From Trebonia sp963767685 (GTDB taxonomy: Bacteria; Actinomycetota; Actinomycetes; Streptosporangiales; Streptosporangiaceae): a stretch of DNA of 64,000 nt. Location of the stretch: NCBI GenBank assembly GCA_963767685.1, contig CAVYEZ010000005.1:1178001-1242000 (forward strand), read 5' to 3'. Numbering within the stretch: the stretch's first letter is position 1; the number at the start of each line of letters is the position of its first letter. The notes beneath the pieces are model-generated. The model saw nothing but the letters and a program-made list of their open reading frames with translations. It was not told the DNA's origin and made no database searches. A program made the position numbers and the translations under genes. This document shows, one piece after another, positions 39,516-47,964 of the stretch.

Positions 39516-40565
39516 ATGAGCCAAGAACCGCACGCCGGGTACCGCGCGGCCGCGCGGGCCGGGATCGACGCGCTGCAGCGCTGGTACTCGCCGCGCACCG
39601 GGCTGTGGAAGACGACCGGCTGGTGGAACTCGGCCAACGCGCTCACCGCGGTGATCAGGTACACCCAGTCCACCGGGGACCGCTCCCACGCCGGCGTCGT
39701 CGAGAACACGTTCACCAAGGCGCAGCGCGGGTTCATGAGGGCGCAGCGCCGCAAGCCCGGCTTCATCAACGACTTCTTCGACGACAACCTGTGGTGGGCG
39801 CTCGCCTGGGTGGCCGCTGGCGACCTCACCGGGGACGAGCGGTACCGGGAGGCGGCGCAGGCGATCTTCGCGCACAGCCTCAGCGGCTGGGATGACACCT
39901 GCGGCGGCGGGCTGTGGTGGAACGAGAAGCGGGACTACAAGAACGCGATCACCAACGAGCTTTTCCTCACCCTCGCCGCACTGCTCGCCGCCCGGGTACC
40001 CGGACGGCCGGAGTACCGGGACTGGGCGCTGCGCGAGTGGGAGTGGCTGCTCGGCAGCGGGCTGATCGGCCCGTCCGGCCTGGTCAACGACGGGCTGACC
40101 GCCCGCTGCGCGAACAACGGCGGCACGACCTGGACGTACAACCAGGGCGTGATCCTCGGCGGCCTCGCCGCGCTGCACGAGCTCACCGGTGACGCGGCGT
40201 ACCTGCGGCAGGGGGAGGCGACCGCGGACGCGGCCCTGCGGTCCCTGACCGGCCCGCAGGGCATCCTCGCCGAGCCGGAGGAGGGCCGGGCCACCGCCGG
40301 CGACCGGGACATGCCGCAGTTCAAGGGCATCTTCGTCCGCTACCTGCAGGACTTCTCGCGGTGGGCAGGCAAGGCGGAGTACGGGGCGTTCCTGCTCGCC
40401 AACGCCGATTCCGTGCTGGCGCACAACCAGGACCAGGCCGGCCAGTTCGGGCTGCACTGGGCGGGCCCGTTCGACAACGCGGACGCCGGCAGGCAGACCT
40501 CGGCGGTCGAGGTGCTCATCGCCGCCGCCGCGCTCACCGCCCAGGAGGAAGCGGCGGAGCGGTGA
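39516..40565 (+). CDS. Glycoside hydrolase family 76 (alpha-1,6-mannanase-like)
   Basis: Protein of 349 aa with the (alpha/alpha)6 pattern of GH76. Diagnostic are the catalytic Asp pair in NDFFDDNLWWALAW near residue 87, LWWNEKRDYKNAITNELFLT near 137, and WTYNQGVILGGLAAL near 205. The family cleaves alpha-1,6-mannose chains. There is no signal peptide, so the enzyme would act in the cytosol or the export signal is lost. ATG 39516 is the only start near the family N-terminus; no strong ribosome site precedes it. The gene is single. Confidence 0.85.
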   Translation: MSQEPHAGYRAAARAGIDALQRWYSPRTGLWKTTGWWNSANALTAVIRYTQSTGDRSHAGVVENTFTKAQRGFMRAQRRKPGFINDFFDDNLWWALAWVAAGDLTGDERYREAAQAIFAHSLSGWDDTCGGGLWWNEKRDYKNAITNELFLTLAALLAARVPGRPEYRDWALREWEWLLGSGLIGPSGLVNDGLTARCANNGGTTWTYNQGVILGGLAALHELTGDAAYLRQGEATADAALRSLTGPQGILAEPEEGRATAGDRDMPQFKGIFVRYLQDFSRWAGKAEYGAFLLANADSVLAHNQDQAGQFGLHWAGPFDNADAGRQTSAVEVLIAAAALTAQEEAAER

Positions 40566-40751
40566 GAGGAGGCAGCCGAGCCCCGGGCGCCGCGGCGGCA
40601 TCAGGTAGCCGCCGTGCCATGCGAACGGGGACTCAACGAACTGCGCGTGGACCCCGTCGAAGCGATGACGGCCTGCTCGATGACGTCGGCCGTCATCGGG
40701 GCGAGCACGCGCGTCGACGGGACGCCTGTCGCCTTCCCCCGCCTGCTCCGC

Positions 40752-41306
40752 CTATCGCCCCTTGTGCTTGTTAGCGCGCCGGGCGGCGGCCTCCTCGGTG
40801 TTGGCACCGCCGGTGCTGAGCTTCCCGTCCGCCGCCTCCAGGTGAGCCCGGACGAACCAGTGGAACTGCTCAAGCTGGCGGCCCTGGCCGATCAGCATGT
40901 CCTGGGTGACGAGGTCAAGCTCCTCGGTCTTGTCGATCGCGGCCCGCTGTGCCTCGATGATCCCGGAGTAGACGACGTCCAGGGCGCCGAGGTGCGCGAT
41001 GGCGTCGGCGCGGCCGATGGAGTAGTCGTCCCAGTCGCGCTGCTCGACGAGCGCACCGGGCGTCCCGGTCGGCGAACCGCCAAGCGCGGCGATCCGCTCG
41101 GCGGTCTCGTCGGCCATCGCGCGAACCGCGTCCACCTGCGGGTCGAGCATGGTGTGGACCGCGATGAAGTTCGACCCGGTCACGTTCCAGTGGACGTGCT
41201 TGAGCGTCAGGGCCAGGTCGTTGAATGAGTTGAGCCGGTCTTGCAGGAGCGCGATAACCTTCCCGGCACTGCCGGACTTCATCCCAGGCACGGTGTACGC
41301 CGTCAT
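40752..41306 (-). CDS. dps: Dps-family DNA protection / ferritin-like protein
   Basis: Ferritin-like four-helix protein of 184 aa. The inter-subunit ferroxidase site is visible: His in LTLKHVHWNVTGSNFIAVHT near residue 37-54, then MLDPQVDAVRAMADETAERI with the Asp and Glu ligands. The C-terminal tail is basic (ARRANKHKGR) and may bind DNA. It stores iron and protects DNA during starvation or peroxide stress. ATG 41306 was chosen because AGAGGGTG precedes it and the fold begins there; an ATG 15 codons upstream is less likely. Confidence 0.9.
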   Translation of the reverse strand: MTAYTVPGMKSGSAGKVIALLQDRLNSFNDLALTLKHVHWNVTGSNFIAVHTMLDPQVDAVRAMADETAERIAALGGSPTGTPGALVEQRDWDDYSIGRADAIAHLGALDVVYSGIIEAQRAAIDKTEELDLVTQDMLIGQGRQLEQFHWFVRAHLEAADGKLSTGGANTEEAAARRANKHKGR

Positions 41307-41387
41307 GACGATCACCCTCTCTTCCGTCACGTACATCGGGTGTGAAGTCATGCAGCTACCGAGAACCGGCTGGGCTAATCCTCCGGG

Positions 41388-41849
41388 TTACCAGAGCGGG
41401 AAGTCCACGCCGTGTTCCGATTCGGGGCGGGGGCCGAAGACGCGGCGCTCGCCCGCGGTGATCCTGCGGTCGTTGATGGACGCCTCGCGGCGGCGCATGA
41501 GGCCGTTCTCGTCGAACTCCCACAGCTCGTTGCCGTAGCTGCGCCACCACTGGCCCTCGGCGTCGCGCGACTCGTACTGGAAGCGGACGGCGATGCGGTT
41601 GCCGCCGAAGCTCCACAGGTTCTTGCGCAGCGCGTAGTCGAGTTCCCGCTGCCACTTGCGGGTGAGGAACTCGACGATCTGCTCGCGGCCGGCCACGTGC
41701 TCGTCGCGGTTGCGCCAGACCGAGTCGGGCGTGTAGGCGAGGGAGACCTTCCCGGGGTCGCGGGTGTTCCACGCGTCCTCGGCGGCCTGGACCTTCCGCA
41801 GCGCCGCGGCCAGGTCGAAGGGCGGGAACGGCGGCCGTGACTCGGTCAT
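41388..41849 (-). CDS. DUF1348 family (SnoaL/NTF2-like) protein
   Basis: Protein of 153 aa, matching DUF1348 over its whole length. Seen are PPFDLAAALRKVQAAEDAWN, RDPGKVSLAYTPDSVWRNRD, REQIVEFLTRKWQRELDYAL and a C-terminal GERRVFGPRPE. The fold is an NTF2-like cone. Members are widespread and without known function; some are near stress genes, as here with dps. The ligand or reaction cannot be told. It is single and leftward. Confidence 0.85.
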   Translation of the reverse strand: MTESRPPFPPFDLAAALRKVQAAEDAWNTRDPGKVSLAYTPDSVWRNRDEHVAGREQIVEFLTRKWQRELDYALRKNLWSFGGNRIAVRFQYESRDAEGQWWRSYGNELWEFDENGLMRRREASINDRRITAGERRVFGPRPESEHGVDFPLW

Positions 41850-41937
41850 CGCGGCGGTCCTTTCAGCCGGTGATCGGTGGAGCAGGTCCGCACATAACGG
41901 ATTTAGCCCATTTTAACGTTAGGAGAGCCGTCTCATT

Positions 41938-42835
41938 TCAGAGCACGTCGAGGGCGGTCAGCCGCTCGACGAGCACGGCCGTCTCTACTGCCGTCAGGGG
42001 CAGGCGCGGCGGGACGAGCCACCGCTCCCCCACGCCGAGCGCAGCGACCGCCGCCTTGTACGCGGCTGGCGTCGCCCCGCTCCTGAGCGCGGCCGTCACC
42101 GCGCGGAGCCGGGCCTCAAGCTTCACCGCGCCGTCCAGCTTGCCCGCCCGTACCGCGTCGTAGACGGCGAGCACCAGCTCGGGCACGACGTTGGCGTTCG
42201 CGCAGATGGTGCCGCGGGCGCCGGCCAGCAGGTACGAGACGAGCATCGAGTCCGTCCCGGTGAGAACGGAAAAGTCAGCGGCGGCGCCGGCCGCGGCCAC
42301 CGCGTCGAGCATCTCGGTCGCGTAACCGAGGTCCCGGCCGGAGTCCTTCAGTCCCGCGACGCGGGGATGCGCGGCGAGCGTGGCCGCGACCGCCGGCGCG
42401 ATCTGGACCTTCGTGAAGACCGGGATGTTGTAGAGCACGAGGGGCAGCGCGGCGGCGTCCGCGAGCCGGGAAAAGTACCCTTCCTGCTCGGCGGCGCTCA
42501 GCGGGTAGTAGGCCGGCGGCGCGGCGAGCACCGCCGTGGCGCCGTGGCCGGCGTAGCCGGCGATCTCGGCGAGCGCCTGCTCGGGATTGGGCCCGAACGA
42601 CGCCGGGGATGACCGGCATGCCCGCGGGCACCGACCGGGCGACCGTGTCCACCACCGCGAGCCGCTGCTCGAGGCCGAGGCTGTAGCCCTCGCCGGTCGA
42701 GCCGAGGGGGCTGACGCCGGTTACGCCCCGGCTGGTCACCCGCTCGACCAGTTGCCGCAGCGCGCCGTGATCGACGTTGCCCTCCCGGTCGACCGGGGTG
42801 AGCAGGGCGACGATAACACCCTCAAGGGCTGGCAC
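41938..42835 (-). pseudogene. Dihydrodipicolinate synthase/N-acetylneuraminate lyase family gene with one frameshift
   Basis: A class I aldolase-fold gene of about 298 codons, the normal family length, split in two frames. The first frame (from GTG 42835 after GGAGGA) gives LEGVIVALLTPVDREGNVDH, then GVTGVSPLGSTGEGYSL with the GxTGE motif. Near 42597 the frame shifts, and the second gives VLAAPPAYYPLSAAEQEGYF, YNIPVF with the catalytic Tyr, and the Schiff-base Lys in GLKDSGRDLG. The expected FGPNPEQA-like turn can be read across the shift, so only one base is gained or two lost. Either a recent mutation or a base-calling error. Substrate unknown. Confidence 0.8.
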
Positions 42836-42869
42836 AGCGTGGTCCTCCGTTCGGTTACTGGCGGCTCGG

Positions 42870-43295
42870 TTACTGGCGGCCTGGGCGTTCCATGTACCTG
42901 GTGTCAGGTGCGGCGAAGCCGTATTTCCGGTAGAGCTCGTGCGCGTCCGACGTGTGCAGCGTCCAGCGGAAGCCGGCGCCGGGACCACGGTCGACCATCG
43001 TCGCCACCAGCTCCTTGCCGAGGCCGCCGCCCCGCGCGTCCGCCAGGATGAAGAGGTCCGCCAGGTAGGCGAACGCAACGCCGTCGGAGATGGCGCGGGC
43101 GAACCCGACCTGCCGTCCCGTGGCCGACTCGTACACGCCGACGACGCGCCACGCGGAGGCCATCTGCGCCTCGAAGTCCGCCCTGCTTCTGGACTTGCCC
43201 CAGTACGCCTCGGTCGACAGGAACCGCCACACGGCGTCCTTGTCGGTCCGGCTGGGATCGTCGTCGAGCTCGTACGCACCGAAGTTATAGATCAC
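42870..43295 (-). CDS. GNAT-family N-acetyltransferase
   Basis: Protein of 141 aa with the GNAT fold. The acetyl-CoA-binding motif A is LADLFILADARGGGLGKELV near residue 78-97, followed by a C-terminal HELYRKYGFAAPDTRYME (motif B, Tyr as general acid). The N-terminal half has TDKDAVWRFLSTEAYWGKSR, typical of a subgroup without known substrate. It lies upstream of, and in the same direction as, the broken aldolase gene, with 34 bp between them. Confidence 0.85.
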   Translation of the reverse strand: MIYNFGAYELDDDPSRTDKDAVWRFLSTEAYWGKSRSRADFEAQMASAWRVVGVYESATGRQVGFARAISDGVAFAYLADLFILADARGGGLGKELVATMVDRGPGAGFRWTLHTSDAHELYRKYGFAAPDTRYMERPGRQ

Positions 43296-43338
43296 CTTCG
43301 CATGCTAACGAACGCCTGCCCCGTGCTTGCAGGCCCAG

Positions 43339-43383
43339 TGCCTGGTCGCCCGGTGCCTGGTGGCCCGGCGCCTGGGGGCCCGG
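43339..43383. repeat. 15-bp tandem repeat, three copies
   Basis: TGCCTGGTCGCCCGG, TGCCTGGTGGCCCGG and CGCCTGGGGGCCCGG follow each other directly, with a partial fourth copy. It is too short and too uneven to be a CRISPR. It lies just upstream of the GNAT gene start (minus strand). Confidence 0.75.
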
Positions 43384-43529
43384 CGCCCGCGGCCGTAACC
43401 TGGAGGGCGACGGTTCGCTCGCCCGCCGTGGCCGACTCGGAACCGGGCGACGTGCCGACAACACGCGCCCGGACGGCAAGCCGCACGAAAAAGACATCAG
43501 GAACGCGGGCAACCCGCCCGGAGGCGTAG

Positions 43530-43676
43530 ATGAGAAACCGGCCTGGCGGAAGGCCGCCGAGCCGGTTGTCGTCGGAACTGTTGTTGCCCGCCCTGCGGGA
43601 CCGACAAGGGCTATCCCTTGCCGGACTGCGTAGCCTGGCCCGTTATGACCGTAGCTGCCAGCCGACGCAGGAGTAG
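43530..43676 (+). CDS. Short frame resembling a truncated XRE-type DNA-binding protein
   Basis: A 48-codon frame with GGAGG 5 nt before its ATG. The middle part LLLPALRDRQGLSLAGLRSL resembles the first two helices of the XRE/Cro helix-turn-helix, and YDRS would start the recognition helix. The frame stops about nine residues later, so if real it is a cut-off regulator. No partner gene is linked. The call rests on a short similarity and the good ribosome site. Confidence 0.35.
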   Translation: MRNRPGGRPPSRLSSELLLPALRDRQGLSLAGLRSLARYDRSCQPTQE

Positions 43677-43736
43677 CGCATGACCGGCATTCGCACCGTT
43701 GCTGGCTTGACCCGGCTGCCGGCGGGCTCGGCGCCC

Positions 43737-44720
43737 TTATCCCGCGCTGGGGCCGCTGAGCGCGATGTATTGGCGGATGATGTCGTCGAATGATTCCTCG
43801 GGGTGCAGCCCGAGCGCGTGCGCGCGGGGCGTCTCGAACCGGGCGGGCCAGCTCTCGACGATCGCGCTGATCGCGGGGTCTTCAGTCCAGTCGATGAGGT
43901 CGCTGGCGGGGTATCCGGCCACCCGGTCCAGCGCCTCGGCCATGGATCCCGGGGTCGTCGTCAGGCCAGGTAGGGTCATCGCGGTGCGGCTGCCCCACGC
44001 CTCGTCGGTGACGGCGGCGGCGCGCAGCAGGCCGTCGATGGTCCGGCGCGGAGACGACAGCGCGACAGGGGTGTCGGCCGCCACTGGACAGGCGGCGCGC
44101 AACCCGGCCAGTGGCTCGCGGATGATCCCTGACATGAAGCCGGACAGCGCGGCGTTCGGCTTGCCCGGCCGGACCGACACGGTCATGAGCCGCACGGACC
44201 TGCCCCGGGCGAACCCCTTACGGCTGTAATCGGCGACGAGCTGCTCGGCGATGAATTTCTGCGCGCCGTAGCTGGACTGGGGGCGTGGCAGGGTGTCGTC
44301 CCGGACCACGTCAACGGCCCCGGTCGCCGGATCGGGGCCGAACACCGCGATGGAGCTGGAGAACACCAGGACCGGCGGGCGGGTGTGCCGCCGCGCGTGC
44401 TCCAGCACGGCGCGCGTCCCGTCCACGTTCACGCGCATCCCCAAGTCGAAGTCCGCCTCGGCCGCGCCGCTCACCACCCCGGCCAGGTGGAAGATGACGT
44501 CCGCCTGGCCGAGGCCGCCAGTCACCGCCGCCAGGTCACCGGTCACCGTGCGAGTGCGCGGATCAGCGGCCACGTCCGCCGCCGGCGCGGTGAGGTCCGC
44601 GATGACGAGCTCGCCCACGTCAGCCGGGTCGGCGCCGCCGATGCAAGCCGGCCCGGCCAGCAGCCGCCGGGCCAGCAGCGTCCCGATGAAGCCGGCCCCG
44701 CCAGTGATAATCACCCGCAT
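43737..44720 (-). CDS. DenD-like NAD-dependent D-erythronate dehydrogenase (extended SDR)
   Basis: Extended short-chain dehydrogenase of 327 aa. The NAD loop is GGAGFIGTLLARRL near residue 7, the active site is FSSSIAVFG and YGAQK (Tyr/Lys), followed by VRPGKPNAALSGFMSGIIRE, which is typical of the DenD (D-erythronate 2-dehydrogenase) family. It would oxidise a four-carbon sugar acid at C2 in the cytosol. The usual partners (DenK-type kinase and decarboxylase) are not present. ATG 44720 starts right at the Rossmann strand. A broken second copy of the same gene is at 47186-47420. Confidence 0.83.
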   Translation of the reverse strand: MRVIITGGAGFIGTLLARRLLAGPACIGGADPADVGELVIADLTAPAADVAADPRTRTVTGDLAAVTGGLGQADVIFHLAGVVSGAAEADFDLGMRVNVDGTRAVLEHARRHTRPPVLVFSSSIAVFGPDPATGAVDVVRDDTLPRPQSSYGAQKFIAEQLVADYSRKGFARGRSVRLMTVSVRPGKPNAALSGFMSGIIREPLAGLRAACPVAADTPVALSSPRRTIDGLLRAAAVTDEAWGSRTAMTLPGLTTTPGSMAEALDRVAGYPASDLIDWTEDPAISAIVESWPARFETPRAHALGLHPEESFDDIIRQYIALSGPSAG

Positions 44721-44740
44721 GGTCGCAGGATAACTAATGC

Positions 44741-44953
44741 GAGACCGACACCGAGCAGAAGACAAGCAGCATCCGCGACAGCGCAGCCGAACAGGCCCGC
44801 CGGGCCCGCCGGGCCCGCGAGGACGCGGACCGTGATATCAGCGCCGCCCGGGAGGACGCCGCCCGCCAAGTCGCCGACGCCGAGGCACGCGCCGACCAGG
44901 CCGAGCGCGATGCGGGCCGGGCAAGGCTCCCGCGGGGTTTTCAGCGTGACTAG
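44741..44953 (+). pseudogene. Orphan coiled-coil C-terminal fragment
   Basis: An open frame of 71 codons that follows a stop codon and has no start. It encodes a charged heptad-rich stretch: EQARRARRAREDADRDISAA, then AREDAARQVADAEARADQAE. Such Ala/Arg/Glu/Asp coiled coils occur in plasmid KfrA-like and similar DNA-binding proteins. It lies between two leftward genes and overlaps the end of the second by 4 bp. It is most probably the tail of a gene lost by rearrangement. Confidence 0.35.
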
Positions 44954-46446
44954 AAGGCGATCAGGAAGGGCGTTCCCGGCAGGAGCGGGGCGGTGAGGCT
45001 CGCCGGGAACCGCAGCGGCGTGAACCTGCCGTGGCTGATCGCGCCGATCTTCATGCTGGCGACGGGGGCGGCGGCGGTGTTGGCGTAGGGCACCAGGGCG
45101 CCGATGGCCATGCCGCCGGACGGGCTGGTCCACAGCACCGCCGGGCTGTGCAGGCCCGTGGCGGTCATCTCATAGGCGCTCGTGGCCTGGACCGCGGCCG
45201 TGGTGCCCGCCGCCAGCGGGTAGGTGAGGAAACTAGCGTGTTCGACGGGAAACCCTGCGGCTTGGGTCACACAGGTGAACGTCTTGCCGTCGGCGCTGAT
45301 CGCCGGAGGTCCTCCTTCTCCCGGCCCCAGGCATGACTCCAGTGTGGTCATCTGCGCGGGGTTCAGCCCGTCGGTTGTCAGGCTCCAGACGATTGTGCTG
45401 TCGGCCAGCAGGTCACCGCTGGCGGGCCCGGAGACCGGCAGCACAGCCACGGTGTCTGTCGTCCGGTCGTCGGCGACAGACTTCGCGGCCCAGGTCTGAG
45501 TGCGCCGCAACATGGCCAGTTTCCGGTCCCCGTCGATCCACGTCAGGGAGGAATCCGCGACGGCCGACGCGTCGCTCGTGGTCCAGGCGTGCAGCAACTG
45601 CCCGGAGGCTACCGAGAAGACCTTGACCGTGAAGCTGCGCGGCGACTTCTCCGGCACGGCGAGCTCCGCGCCGGACCCGGACACCACGCTGCCGGAGGAA
45701 GAGAACAGCTGGTCAAGCGCGGGACCGTACTTGGCGGAACCGTCGACGGTGACTGGCTTGATCGGCAGGCGGGTGAGGCTGGCCGCCTCGCCGGGGGCAA
45801 GCCGCACCGCGTACCAGCTGCCGGTCGCGACGGTGTCTGCGGCGGGCACGACCCCCTTGATGGGGACGGCGCCCCGGACGGTCGAGGACTCCGTGGCGAA
45901 GACGACGAACGTCCGGTCGTCGGCGTCCCCGGTCACGGTCTGGAACACCACGCCGGGCGGCGGCGTGAAGGTGACGAGCGCCTGGCCGGCCACTGTGTCG
46001 CCCACCACGATGTCGGTGCGCTGGCCGCTGCTGTCGATGTAGTCGTTGAGCTGCTTGATCGCCACGTAGTAGCGCGGGGTGCCGCTGGGGCCGGCGGTCG
46101 CGACCGGGCCGGCCGCGATGGCCGGGCCGCCCGATTCGACGGGGACGGCCGATGCGGCAGGAGCGGCTGTCGGTGCCGTGTGGCGGGCATTGCCGGGCTT
46201 GCCGCCGTCCGGGCTCCCCTTGGCGAGCCCCAGGGACACCGCGACGACGACGATCGCCGCGGCGGCTGCTAGGGGGGCCGTCCAGCGGATCCAGCGGCGC
46301 GGCTCGTGGGCACGGTGCGCCGTGGCCGTGTCCGGCCGGCGCAGCGGCGGGGCTTCGGTGACCGTGCCCGCCAGGTCGCGCATGGCCGCTGCCGTCTCGC
46401 TGACCAGCCAGGCGTCGTTGCGGCCCGTGTCGTCGTGGTTCAGCAT
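44950..46446 (-). CDS. Membrane-anchored partner of the SigE-type sigma factor
   Basis: Protein of 498 aa encoded directly after a sigma factor gene with a 7-bp overlap. A cytosolic N-terminal part of about 50 residues is followed by one TM helix (WTAPLAAAAAIVVVAVSLGL near residue 54-73), then a Pro/Ala-rich linker and a long outer domain of about 370 residues rich in Ser, Thr and Val with beta-propeller-like spacing. No zinc-finger anti-sigma motif is seen, but the placement and topology fit a sensor or anti-sigma role. The ATG at 46446 follows GGAGGG. No catalytic motif is recognised. Confidence 0.65.
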   Translation of the reverse strand: MLNHDDTGRNDAWLVSETAAAMRDLAGTVTEAPPLRRPDTATAHRAHEPRRWIRWTAPLAAAAAIVVVAVSLGLAKGSPDGGKPGNARHTAPTAAPAASAVPVESGGPAIAAGPVATAGPSGTPRYYVAIKQLNDYIDSSGQRTDIVVGDTVAGQALVTFTPPPGVVFQTVTGDADDRTFVVFATESSTVRGAVPIKGVVPAADTVATGSWYAVRLAPGEAASLTRLPIKPVTVDGSAKYGPALDQLFSSSGSVVSGSGAELAVPEKSPRSFTVKVFSVASGQLLHAWTTSDASAVADSSLTWIDGDRKLAMLRRTQTWAAKSVADDRTTDTVAVLPVSGPASGDLLADSTIVWSLTTDGLNPAQMTTLESCLGPGEGGPPAISADGKTFTCVTQAAGFPVEHASFLTYPLAAGTTAAVQATSAYEMTATGLHSPAVLWTSPSGGMAIGALVPYANTAAAPVASMKIGAISHGRFTPLRFPASLTAPLLPGTPFLIAF

Positions 46447-46979
46447 GATCCCTCCTTGAGCAGGCGGCCGAGCGCGGCGATGGCGCGCGACGTGGTCGAC
46501 TTGACCGTGCCCCTGCTGACGCCCATGGCGCGGGCGGTCTCGTCCTCGGACAGTTCCAGGTAGTAGCGGCAGACCAGGGCCTCGCGCTGCCGGGCGGGCA
46601 GCAGCCGCAGGCCCGCCAGGAGCCGCCGCCGGTCCTCGCTGAAGATCGCCGCCGCCTCGGCGGACGGCAGGTCCGCCTGGTCGAGCGCGGCGAACCGGTC
46701 CCGCTCCTTGCGGCGTGACTGCCGCCGGATCGCGTCCCGGCACCCGTTCAGCACGGCGGACCGGACGTACGCCTCGGCCTTGGCCGGGTCGCTGAGCCAG
46801 CGCCACCGCCGGTACAGCCCGAGGAACGCGTCCTGGACGACGTCCTCCGCGGCGGCCCGGTCCCCGAGCATGAGCAGCGCGATCCGGATCATCGTCACGG
46901 CATGCGCCTGGTACAGCCCGGTCACGGCCCCACTGGCATCCTCCCCGGGCGGCCCGCGGTGCCGCCCGGGGACGGCCAT
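46440..46979 (-). CDS. SigE-type ECF RNA polymerase sigma factor
   Basis: ECF sigma factor of the actinobacterial SigE-like group, 179 aa from ATG 46979 (an ATG at 47045 would add 22 residues). Region 2 is LLMLGDRAAAEDVVQDAFLG followed by LYRRWRWL; region 4 is LRLLPARQREALVCRYYLEL, then SEDETARAMGVSRGTVKSTT. It overlaps the membrane partner at 46446 by 7 bp. It would direct polymerase to an envelope-related regulon and probably to its own operon. Confidence 0.87.
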   Translation of the reverse strand: MAVPGRHRGPPGEDASGAVTGLYQAHAVTMIRIALLMLGDRAAAEDVVQDAFLGLYRRWRWLSDPAKAEAYVRSAVLNGCRDAIRRQSRRKERDRFAALDQADLPSAEAAAIFSEDRRRLLAGLRLLPARQREALVCRYYLELSEDETARAMGVSRGTVKSTTSRAIAALGRLLKEGSC

Positions 46980-47185
46980 GTTCGTTTCCAATGCGTCCAC
47001 GACGAGAGACGACACGAAGCCCAGGAGGTTGCCTCGCCGCGCCATCCTATTCGCCCGCCTCCGGTCGGCCCTTGAGGCCGCACGCCCGGCGCGTGTGCGA
47101 CGGGCGCGGCGGCGCGGAGCACAGCCGTCAGATACGGCTCACAGTCACACCCCTCGCAGCGGCTCTACCTGCCACCTACTTACGC

Positions 47186-47420
47186 AACTACGGTACCCAG
47201 AAGTTCATCGGCGAGCAGCTCGTGGCCGACTACGCGCGCAAAGGGTTCGTGCGCGGGCGCGCCGTCCGGCTGATGACGGTGGCGGTACGCCCGGGCAAGC
47301 CCAACGGGGCGGCGTCCAGCTTCGTGTCCGGGATCATCCGTGAGCCCCTGGCGGGGCTGCCGGCGACCTGCCCGGTGCCGCCGGAAACCCCGACCCTTTG
47401 ACGACATCGTGCGCGCGTAA
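47186..47420 (+). pseudogene. Partial second copy of the DenD-like gene
   Basis: In one frame: NYGTQKFIGEQLVADYARKG, then RAVRLMTVAVRPGKPNGAAS and SGIIREPLAGLPATCPVPPE. This aligns with residues from the YGAQK active site onward in the DenD-like protein at 43737-44720 (there YGAQKFIAEQLVADYSRKGF). Then a frame change and a jump: FDDIVRA stop, matching the C-terminal FDDIIRQ. The first half and the section between are missing. It is on the opposite strand from the full copy, 2.5 kb away. Confidence 0.8.
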
Positions 47421-47478
47421 CTCGACGACGAGAACGAGCACCGCTCCTGAGCGGGGCTCGTCGGCTGGGCGGCCGCGG

Positions 47479-47781
47479 TCAGCGCGGCTCGAGCGTGGTC
47501 ATGGTGACCGAGGTGGCGTCGATCGCGTCGCTCCAGTGCACGGTGCCGTCCTTCATGGCGGCGTTCATCGCCGCCATGACCTCGTCCGGGTGGGCGCTGA
47601 GCTCGTAGATCGCGGCGTAACTGGCCTTGTCGCCGCTGACGACCTTGAACCGGCGGCCGCTGATGACGCCGGGCAGCGCGGAGAACTCGGCGAGGTGGAC
47701 GTCGTCGTACCAGGCGTTGTACTCGTCTTCCCGCCCCTCGGCGGGGTTCGTGTACACGATCAGGGTGTACTTGTGACTCAT
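47479..47781 (-). CDS. EthD-like / dimeric alpha-beta barrel protein
   Basis: Protein of 100 aa with a ferredoxin-like fold of the EthD/DUF4286 kind. The start YTLIVYTNPAEGREDEYNAW and the following YDDVHLAEFSALPGVISGRR (His in VHLAEF) are typical, and SYAAIYELSAHPDEVMAAMN forms the later helix. The family is a small cytosolic dimer often linked with degradation enzymes; no reaction is known for this one. ATG 47781 follows GGGAGG at 6 nt. It is leftward and stands alone. Confidence 0.8.
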   Translation of the reverse strand: MSHKYTLIVYTNPAEGREDEYNAWYDDVHLAEFSALPGVISGRRFKVVSGDKASYAAIYELSAHPDEVMAAMNAAMKDGTVHWSDAIDATSVTMTTLEPR

Positions 47782-47964
47782 CGAGAACCTCCCGCTCTGC
47801 CCGCCGCAGGCGAGCACTGGCGCATCATTGTCGCTGCCGCTATCGCTACCCGCTATCCGGCCTTCACGCAACCCCGCCACCGGGCCCGGCGCTGCTACCG
47901 TGGATTGCTGGCGGTCGGCACCGCCTTTGGTCATACTTGAGCGGTTCTGGGCGGAGAGGGGCAC

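Larger units (their letters stand above)
43296..43736. other. Gap with tandem repeats and a short HTH-like frame
   Basis: Between the GNAT gene and the DenD-like gene no full gene is seen. It holds a 15-bp tandem repeat (43339-43383) and one short frame with a good ribosome site (43530-43676, listed separately). The remainder shows nothing recognisable. Confidence 0.5.

Noticed and set aside
40601..40873. Minus-strand frame after the GH76 gene
   Set aside because: It overlaps the end of dps in another frame and shows no family resemblance.
43339..43383. Three 15-bp tandem repeats as a possible CRISPR
   Set aside because: Units are directly joined without spacers, too short, and there are no cas genes.
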